A program made the position numbers and the translations under genes. This document shows positions 57,266-64,000 of a stretch of DNA of 64,000 nucleotides, one piece after another. The stretch's first letter is position 1. Each line of letters opens with the position of its first letter. The stretch is from Bifidobacterium tsurumiense (GTDB lineage Bacteria; Actinomycetota; Actinomycetes; Actinomycetales; Bifidobacteriaceae), in assembly GCF_000741765.1 (NCBI RefSeq), contig NZ_JGZU01000009.1:62001-126000 (forward strand), read 5' to 3'. The notes under the pieces are model-generated. The model ran no database searches and was not told the DNA's origin. It worked only from the letters and a program-made list of their open reading frames with translations.

Positions 57266-58138
57266 ATGAATTTCTTCCAGGCAATAGTGCTAGGCCTTGT
57301 TCAGGCACTTACGGAATATCTCCCAGTGTCATCAAGTGCACATATACGCATTATCGGCGATCTGATGCTTGGCTCTGACCCAGGCGCGGCATTCACTGCC
57401 ATAATCCAGTTGGGAACCGAACTTGCGGTATTGCTCTATTTTCGCAAGGATATCATTCGCATTCTTACTCACTGGTTCGGCTGCCTGGGCGGCAAGGATG
57501 GCAAGACATGGCAGGAACGCATGGGGTCGAAGGACAGGGATGCCGCTCTGGGCTGGTACATTATCGTCGGCACTCTGCCCATTGTGATTGCCGGATTGTT
57601 GTTCCAAAATGCCATTGAAACATCTCTGCGCAATCTGTGGATTACCGTTTTCGTCCTTCTGGTATTCGGCGTATTGCTGTGGTATGTCGACGCACGTTCT
57701 CGCCAGGTCAAAACGATCCAGGAGATGGACGTCAAGGATGCCGCATTGTTTGGCGTAGGACAGATGCTGGCGTTGATTCCAGGTGTTTCACGCTCTGGAG
57801 GCACGATCACCTTTGGCCGTGCCATGGGATATACACGTGAGTCCGCTGTGCGCGTGAGCTTCCTTATGGCGATCCCCGCTGTTTTCGGTGCAGGAATCCT
57901 GGAAGCGATCAAAGCGTTGAAGGATGTGAATGCAGATGCCATGTTCCCAGGCTGGGGCGCAACCATTGCGGCCACGGTGGTGAGCTTCGTTGTGGGTTAT
58001 GTCGTGATCATCGGCTTCCTGAAATTCGTTTCCACTTTCTCATACAAGGCATTTGCCGTATATCGCATCGGATTGGCCGTTGTGGTGGCATTGCTGCTTA
58101 TTACGGGGGTTCTGCCTGCTACTGCCGCAGTGGCATAA
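57266..58138 (+). CDS. uppP: Undecaprenyl-diphosphatase
   Basis: 290 residues, a polytopic membrane enzyme (BacA type) that recycles the C55 lipid carrier of wall synthesis. The catalytic motifs QALTEYLPVSSSAH and PGVSRSGGTITFGR are intact. Several hydrophobic helices are spread along the length. AAAGAGGGG precedes the ATG. A stem-loop follows at 58190. Confidence 0.95.
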   Translation: MNFFQAIVLGLVQALTEYLPVSSSAHIRIIGDLMLGSDPGAAFTAIIQLGTELAVLLYFRKDIIRILTHWFGCLGGKDGKTWQERMGSKDRDAALGWYIIVGTLPIVIAGLLFQNAIETSLRNLWITVFVLLVFGVLLWYVDARSRQVKTIQEMDVKDAALFGVGQMLALIPGVSRSGGTITFGRAMGYTRESAVRVSFLMAIPAVFGAGILEAIKALKDVNADAMFPGWGATIAATVVSFVVGYVVIIGFLKFVSTFSYKAFAVYRIGLAVVVALLLITGVLPATAAVA

Positions 58139-58618
58139 ACGCTGCATGATCGCGTGGCTATCGGCGTGCAATTATTGAGATGCAATGTTATCCCGCTCAC
58201 CTTCACAGGTTGGCGGGATTTTCTATAGTATGGCAGGTTTTTCATACTGGCAAGAAATTCGCAATGAATGCAGGCAACACTAATTGATAAGTGCCTTAAC
58301 TGTTGCAGGTTATTTCGATTTATGGCGGTGTTTGCTCAGTGATGCCGATAATGTCGCTGCAATGGATGAGGTCTTAAACTCGACCATGTAAACCCATTCA
58401 TGTCATGAATGAGTGGCTATATTGCAACGTTTATACGTAGATTTCACTAGGACATAAAAGCTGTGAACGGGCGAATGCATATAAGAACTGCATAACATCA
58501 CCATTTGTTTACAAAGCTAACATAATTAGATATCGTAAATCTGTGTTGTCGTATCTTGAGGACTATGGCGTCCTCAATGGTTGGTGACGCATCATATCTA
58601 TCTAGAGTGAAGGCATCA
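58139..58618. other. AT-rich intergenic region before the GH20 pseudogene
   Basis: 480 nt. A terminator at 58190-58222 opens it; the remainder is AT-rich and could hold the old GH20 promoter. No gene. Confidence 0.5.
58190..58222 (+). terminator. Terminator after uppP
   Basis: An imperfect 12-bp stem (58190-58201 with 58208-58219), with one mismatch and one wobble. TTTTC follows. Confidence 0.7.
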
Positions 58619-61600
58619 ATGAGGATGAAGAATATATGGAAGAGAAGAGTGACAGCATGTGCTGTTGCATTTCTGGTGAGTCTCGGGACAATTTCAGGAA
58701 TAGTGGCTTCTGCGCAAGCGGAAAATGCATCTGAAACCAACGAGGACTCTTCGCAGGTATCAAATCTGGCATTGAATTCGGTGGTGACTGCTTCGGGAAC
58801 CGAAGTGGACGACCGAATGGGACCGGAATTGACTGCGGACGGCAATGGCATGCCGGAGAACGGAAGCCAGCCAAGCGTGCACAACGCAATAGGCGCCTCG
58901 CGTTGGAGCGCCAACAGGGCGGATAACGTGCGGATTGTCTACGATCTTCGCGCCAGTGCAAGCCTGAAGTCGGTTGACATCGCATGGGGCAATACCTTTG
59001 GTGCCGATTACAACATCGAAGTGTCCAATGACGGCCAATCGTGGACCAATGTGTTGACCGGATTATCCGGTGAACGCGCGTCCACGGTAAGTCACCAGCC
59101 TCCCGATGGGACACAGGGACGATATATGAAAACGAGACATTCGCAAAATCTCAGCAGTGGTCGCTTTCCATTTGGGAAGTAGTCATCAATGGCGTGCTGC
59201 CGGAGAAAATCCCCGTTGCTGTGGAAACCACGGTTATTCCCAAGCCGGCATCTGTGATCGAAAACGAAGGTGTGGATGCCTTGACGTTGAGGCAAGACAC
59301 CTGCCTTGCCTCTGGTGGTCAAACCGCTACAGCCGAATTACTGCCTTCCGCCTTATCGCGTTCATACGGTATGGCGCTGAAAGAAGGCGAGGAAGGCTGG
59401 TTTATCTGCTGACTCATCGTTGGCCGGTGAGGAATATGCACTCACTGTGAGCAATGACTCAGTGTCCATAGTGGGAGGCAACGGCCAGGGCGTGCTCTGG
59501 GCGTGCAGACATTGCTTCAGCTTGCAGGACCGTGGGCGCAATCTCCTGAGCAGATTACAGGGTAGATTGCGCTTCCTGCAGTGACCATACAGGACAAGCT
59601 ACGGTATGAATGGCGTGGATTGTTGCTCGATTCCGCACGTTCCTTCTATGAGGTTGACGAGGTCAAGAACCTCATTGACATCATGTCTTCTGCCAAGCTC
59701 AATGTGCTGCATATGCATCTCTCGGAGGATGAAGGATGGCGCATCGCCATTGATACTCCGGAAGACAACCCTTCCGGAATCGACTATTCGCTACTCACCA
59801 GCTTCTCGGGCAATACCTCATGGTCGGCTGATCGCACAAAGTGGGCTCATCTTGATGGACGTACCGGTTTCTATACCAGACAACAATTCGTTGATTTGGT
59901 GAGCTATGCGGCATCGCGTGGTATCGCAGTGGTCTTTGAAATCGATGGTCCAGGACACTCTCTGAGCGCTTTGCGTGTCATACCGCAGTGAATACCGGCA
60001 ACTCCAATCCAAAACCATTGGAAAGGGAGACCACGGCTCCTGAAATGACCGACGCGCTCTATTAGCGAGACCACATTCGCCACTAATTCCGAAGTGACCT
60101 ATGAGTTCTTGGGGACGGTATTGAATCAGCTGGCGGTTGATGTGATTACCGGTACGCAAAATTCTGCACTGCCCGCTGTTGGGAAGAGCTACCTGCATAT
60201 CGGCAGCGAAGCGCATTCAGAAACGGTAACCGGTGCGGATTATCAGGAATACATGCAAAAGGTGTCAAAGATCGTCACCGATGCGAATTTCACCCCCATT
60301 GTATGGAACGAGGCTGCAAGCACTGCGTGGTCGACTTTGCCGGAAGGCACCGTTGGACAGTTCTGGTACGGCAATCTCGATGGCGTGTAAAAACTGGTGA
60401 ACGAGCGTGGAGGCAAGATCATTGCTTCAAAGGTCAGCAATGCGTTTTCCCGCAGAAGCCAGGTGCTGAACCTTGGCGGTCCGAACTGGGCATTCCCCAG
60501 CGGATGCACGACGCAGACCTTCTACAACTGGGATCCGACCTCGGCAATGGGCGTGTCCGAATCGGGCATGTTGGGTGTTGAAGGCGCCATCTGGAGCGAA
60601 CACCTGCGCACCGAACACGATATGCAATTCGTGACATTGCCGCGTTTGTATGCGCTCGCAGAAGTCGGTTGGACTCCGCAGAGCCAGCGCAATTATGCTG
60701 ACTTCGCTTCACGTCTGCCGTAGCGCGGTCTCGATTTGATGATGCGTGATGCCACCTTCCATCTTGCTTCTGAAGTGAGTGGTTGGAAAAGCGAATATGC
60801 CCCAACGGTTGTGGAGGAGCTTGATTCGTCTGCAAGCGTTCAGGAAGTTGTACTGCTGGCGGCCCAGGGATTGACCCAAGAAGAACTGAACAAGATCAAA
60901 TTGACGGCAAAGCTCACCGATTCCGCAGGGAAAGAACATGTTCCACCCTTGGAATACGACCTTGCCCGTTCATTCCATTACACCGACGAGAATGCGACGA
61001 CTGGTCGTATCATGAATTCTCTTGTTCGTGTTATGGCAACCATCCCTGCTGATTTGCCTGAAGGTGAGGCGACGATTGCAGTGGAGGGTTCTGTTGATCC
61101 TACGGGTGTGGTCTCGGGAACAGCTCGAACAGCGGGTGTGAGTGTTGCTGCGTTGTCTGTGGTGACGGTCAAGGCCAGTGACACCGAACCCACGGATCCA
61201 ACCGATCCAACCGATCCCACAGACTCGACCGATCCCACGGGTCCAACACCTGGCGAAGGCGAAACTGAAGTCACGCCAAAGGGTGTTGAGGCCGATGATG
61301 CTGATCTGAATTTCAGGATCAATATGGGGAGAAGCTGAATCTTCCCAGACCTTGAAGGTACGTTGGAGTGACGATACCGTCACCGATGAGCTCGTGTCAT
61401 GGGATGATTTTGACTCTCAACTGTTGTCCAAGCCAGGCGCCTTCGACGTGAAGGGAGTCGTCACAGTTTCTAGCAAGTCACTGAGTGTCACTGCTGATTC
61501 TGCGACAAACACCTGTGCGGCGGACGAATCGTTGGTTACCTATGACGTCGTTGCTCATATCACTGTGGTGGAGCAGCAAACGGAAACCGATCCGGGATCC

Positions 61601-61861
61601 GGAACCGGTGATGGCAACCAGCAAGGCGGATCCGATGGCAGCCAAGGATCGAATAACGGTCATGGTGATGGCAGTGGTGATGGCCAGGATTTGAATCAAA
61701 ATGGCGACACCACGAATGATGCTAATGACAAGGTATTGGTTGTCAAAAAGCGTCATAAGCAATTGGCCAATACCGGTGCGGAGGTAGGACTGGTACTTGC
61801 CTTCGCGGTACTTGCGGCAGCCAGTGGCGTGATGTTGCGTCGTCGGAGTACTCGGGCCTGA
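58619..61861 (+). pseudogene. Decayed cell-wall-anchored GH20 hexosaminidase (lacto-N-biosidase-like), multiple lesions
   Basis: Pieces in order: signal peptide; a CBM32-like domain (NLALNSVVTASGTEV); the GH20 catalytic barrel (RGLLLDSARSF, LHMHLSEDEGWRI, VFEIDGPGHS, LHIGSEAHSE, EGAIWSEHLRTEHD); a beta domain; a Pro/Thr/Asp linker; an Ig-like domain; and a sortase-like QLANTG with helix and RRR tail. The frame shifts near 59120, 59400, 59500, 59988, 60062 and 61325. In-frame stops are at 59563 (TAG), 60388 (TAA) and 60721 (TAG), each one C-to-T step from a glutamine codon. Members attack host or milk glycans. Relics look recent: long stretches remain readable. Confidence 0.9.
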
Positions 61862-62148
61862 ATCCGTCATCGGAATATTCGGGCCAGAATCACTGACTGA
61901 GGCATAGCCTACAGAAAGTATCAAGTCCTTGGATTGAGTCACAGTCTTCGGATTGTGACTTGCAAGAAAAGACAGGAACCGCCAAGCACTTTAGGGCTAC
62001 TCGGTGATACGTCACAGTAGTCATAAAGTGTGAGGCGTTTTTTGACTTGTGGCAATACCGCCTCTCAACAATGCGATTGTGATTTGAGACTCGACATCAT
62101 TAGTATTGACCACAGTTCGTTGCAAAACGGGACGATAGGGAAACAGAT

Positions 62149-62988
62149 ATGACAACAGCGTCTTCTGATCAATATTTCAAGGATAACGAGGCCAATTGGG
62201 ATGACCGTGCACAAGCGCATATGTCAGGGGATTATGGCGGTGTCAATGAGCTTCTCGCCGATCCTCAGGCCATCAGTATGCAATTGGCTCAGGATATCGA
62301 ACGATTCGGTGATTTACGAGGTAAAGACGTCTTGCACCTTCAATGCCACGTGGGAGTGGATACGATTGGCTTTGCAAGGCGCGGTGCGCATAGGGTCGTG
62401 GGATTGGATCTGTCTGAGAAATCTTTGGAATATGCCCGTTATATTGCGACTCGAGCACAGGAAGATATCGAATTCATCCATGCGAATGTATATGAAGCCA
62501 GGCAAGCTGTGGATGGTGAATTTGACCTCGTTTACACGTCGCTCGGAGTGCTGTGTTGGTTGCCTGATATCGCAGGATGGGCGAAAGTGGTCGCTTCGCT
62601 TATGAAACGCGGTAGCACATTCTTCATTCGTGATGACCACCCGATGATGATGACCATAGATGACGACGTCTCGAATGGGCTCAAGGTGGCATATCCGTAT
62701 TTCCAGACCGAATCGCCTTTGACCTGGGATGACGAGGAGAGCTATGTCTCCTACGCTGATTCGCCGAAAATCAAGCATACGCGTAACCACCAGTGGAATC
62801 ATTCCTTGGGAGAAATAGTTTCAGCGCTTATTCAGGCTGGTTTGACCATTGATGATCTTGAAGAGTCGACGTATTCCGCGTGGTGTCCGTGGCCGGATCT
62901 CATGGAAGAGGTTGGCAGTGGGCGATATCGCTTGAAGGAGGGGCAAAATCATATCCCTCTGCAATTTGCTATTGCCGCACATAAGTGA
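62149..62988 (+). CDS. Class I SAM-dependent methyltransferase of unknown substrate
   Basis: 279 residues. The SAM-binding loop is HLQCHVGVDTIGFARRG, with acidic VGLDLSEKSL after it and FDLVYTSLGVLCWLPDI as motif IV. The C-terminal half has its own character (HTRNHQWNHSLGEIVSALIQ). The substrate is not identified; relatives are annotated simply as methyltransferases. GGGAAAC upstream of the ATG is a modest ribosome site. It lies between the pseudogene and tRNA-Gly. Confidence 0.85.
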   Translation: MTTASSDQYFKDNEANWDDRAQAHMSGDYGGVNELLADPQAISMQLAQDIERFGDLRGKDVLHLQCHVGVDTIGFARRGAHRVVGLDLSEKSLEYARYIATRAQEDIEFIHANVYEARQAVDGEFDLVYTSLGVLCWLPDIAGWAKVVASLMKRGSTFFIRDDHPMMMTIDDDVSNGLKVAYPYFQTESPLTWDDEESYVSYADSPKIKHTRNHQWNHSLGEIVSALIQAGLTIDDLEESTYSAWCPWPDLMEEVGSGRYRLKEGQNHIPLQFAIAAHK

Positions 62989-63118
62989 TATTTGCACAGT
63001 CGAAACTTCGATTTCGATTCCCTGTACGAAATGAACTCAGGGTTGAACGAGCAGACTTTCCGGAATGGGAATGTGTGAGCCAGGACTATTCATGAGAGAA
63101 AGATAAACGAGGGAAGGG

Positions 63119-63191
63119 AGCGGACAACGGGACTCGAACCCGCGCTCTCAACCTTGGCAAGGTCGCGCTTTACCAACTAAGCTATGTCCGC
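63119..63191 (-). tRNA. tRNA-Gly (anticodon GCC)
   Basis: On the minus strand a full cloverleaf is visible: acceptor GCGGACA with TGTCCGC, D-arm beginning GCTTAGTTGGT, anticodon stem CGACC/GGTTG around TTGCCAA, and T-arm GCGGGTTCGAGTCCCG. The anticodon GCC reads GGC and GGT glycine codons. No CCA is encoded. Confidence 0.95.
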
Positions 63192-63244
63192 GAACGTGAT
63201 GCTGTTCAACCTGTGATGAGCTTCACGAACCTTGGATAAGAGTA

Positions 63245-63291
63245 GTGGCAGATACCGACTCTCGCAAATGCGGTGTGTCGATATCTGCCAC
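63245..63291 (-). terminator. Hairpin after the small signal-anchored protein gene
   Basis: A 15-bp stem (63245-63259 with 63277-63291). The one non-Watson-Crick position is G-U only in the minus-strand RNA. It lies 64 nt past the stop of the gene at 63355 and before the tRNA. Confidence 0.65.
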
Positions 63292-63354
63292 ATCCTTAAA
63301 ATCGTTGAAATCACTGAATCTCAGAAGATGGATGGTGAATGTGTCGTTGATCCA

Positions 63355-63822
63355 TTACTTAGAGATCTTTGAATCATTCACTGCCTGAACTGCCTGCTCC
63401 AAGGCCTTGAGCTGGTCACCGTACCACTTGGTGGAGGTTTCGTACACTCCGACCTGCTCGTTCAGTGCATCAACGCCATCGACTGCGCAAGTGCCCGAGG
63501 TGGGTGGTTCCTCATTGAGGAGATTGGCGAGATTTTCAACCGTGCTGGCATCCTTGACCTCATCGGCAGTGATTTCGCTGGCGTCTGCTGCGTCGCCGTT
63601 TACCAATGCGTTGTACTGGTTTTGGGCGACACGTGTCGTTTCGGATGCTTCGGCGCAGTTCGCCTCAGCGGTGTTCAGCGCATTGGCCTGATAAGCGTTC
63701 CAGCCCCATGCTGCAGCGACTGCGATGACGATTACGACCACGCATACAGCAATGATCAGCTTAAGTTTGCTTTTGGGTTGCGTGTTTTGTGATTCTGCCG
63801 TCTTATTTTCGGATTCGCTCAT
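63355..63822 (-). CDS. Small signal-anchored extracytoplasmic protein of unknown function
   Basis: 155 residues. A polar lysine-containing N-terminus precedes a helix (about 21-42, LIIAVCVVVIVIAVAAAWGW). About 110 residues follow outside; they are rich in Ala, Asn and Glu, probably helical or coiled, with two cysteines (NCAEAS and GTCAVDG) that could form a disulphide. The family is not recognised. AGGAGGAA lies before the ATG. No functional neighbour is visible. Confidence 0.75.
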   Translation of the reverse strand: MSESENKTAESQNTQPKSKLKLIIAVCVVVIVIAVAAAWGWNAYQANALNTAEANCAEASETTRVAQNQYNALVNGDAADASEITADEVKDASTVENLANLLNEEPPTSGTCAVDGVDALNEQVGVYETSTKWYGDQLKALEQAVQAVNDSKISK

Positions 63823-64000
63823 CGCATTCCTCCTATTTCTCCCATCCGGACACCGAGTACATACATCTCGCCAATGCCGCTCTAACAGGTTTGGACATGG
63901 TGAGGTCGTGATCTCGGTGTTAGCAGAGCTACCACGCTCTGTATGCCGGATAATCCAATATGTTCCGGAGGTAAGTTACTCAATGGTTGGGACATGGATA
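63823..64000. other. Right edge, upstream of the small protein gene
   Basis: 178 nt. Contains weak nested inverted repeats, for example ACACCGAG (63850-63857) against CTCGGTGT (63913-63920). No gene is identifiable before the window ends. Confidence 0.4.

Noticed and set aside
61160-61260. Possible tandem DNA repeat at the PTD linker of the GH20 relic
   Set aside because: It is the coding repeat of a Pro-Thr-Asp linker, not an independent element.
63840-63930. Nested inverted repeats at the right edge as a regulatory RNA
   Set aside because: The arms are short (8-9 bp), with long unequal spacing and no flanking context in the window.

Overview
The window reads as chromosome of a Bifidobacteriaceae member (Bifidobacterium or a close relative). 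The evidence is a GC content in the low-to-mid 50s by eye, GlnE and WhiA (actinobacterial), a class 1B pyrK/pyrD pyrimidine operon with pyrI, a transaldolase/transketolase pair (the pentose arm of the bifid shunt), a CIRCE-controlled hrcA-dnaJ pair, and secreted gut-type glycoside hydrolases. Species cannot be fixed from the sequence. I saw no phage, insertion sequence, CRISPR array or rRNA; one tRNA-Gly(GCC) is present.

Layout. 1-6.5 kb: an ABC ATPase, the tRNA m1A58 methyltransferase gene trmI, a SixA-like phosphatase and metE-metF. 6.8-14.1 kb: a sugar-uptake locus, with a leftward ROK regulator, orphan ABC ATPase and small membrane protein facing a rightward ChvE-type lipoprotein, double-ATPase and permease. 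14.3-17.8 kb: a small membrane protein and glnE. 18-24.7 kb: pyrB-I-C-F-K-D-E, closed by a terminator. 25.2-29.3 kb: a large secreted amylase with a resistant-starch-type module set, preceded by LacI-type operators. 29.6-35 kb (leftward): LysR regulator, HAD phosphatase, bifunctional NAD(P)HX repair enzyme and an ABC-F protein. 35.2-46.6 kb: uvrA behind a LexA box, uvrC, aroE, rapZ, whiA, pgk, tpiA, secG. 46.7-49.1 kb: a Cof-type HAD phosphatase and a zinc-ribbon membrane protein with a degenerate beta-lactamase-like domain. 49.5-52.9 kb (leftward): tal and a frameshifted tkt. 53.1-58.1 kb: CIRCE-hrcA-dnaJ, a fructosamine-kinase-like gene (leftward) and uppP. 58.6-61.9 kb: a decayed LPXTG-type GH20 hexosaminidase gene. 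62.1-64 kb: a methyltransferase, tRNA-Gly and a small signal-anchored protein.

How it fits together. Most genes are housekeeping (one-carbon/methionine, pyrimidines, glycolysis, excision repair, heat shock, nitrogen control). The accessory layer is carbohydrate use: the monosaccharide ABC importer and the starch amylase look intact, while the host-glycan-type GH20 enzyme has decayed through several frameshifts and stops. Together these suggest specialisation towards plant polysaccharide. The transketolase frameshift is striking because the bifid shunt needs this enzyme; sequence error, strain polymorphism and recoding are all possible. No wholly new system is evident. The best leads are the tkt frameshift, the hairpin/direct-repeat element ahead of the NAD(P)HX repair gene, the zinc-ribbon pseudoenzyme and the orphan ATPase cassette.
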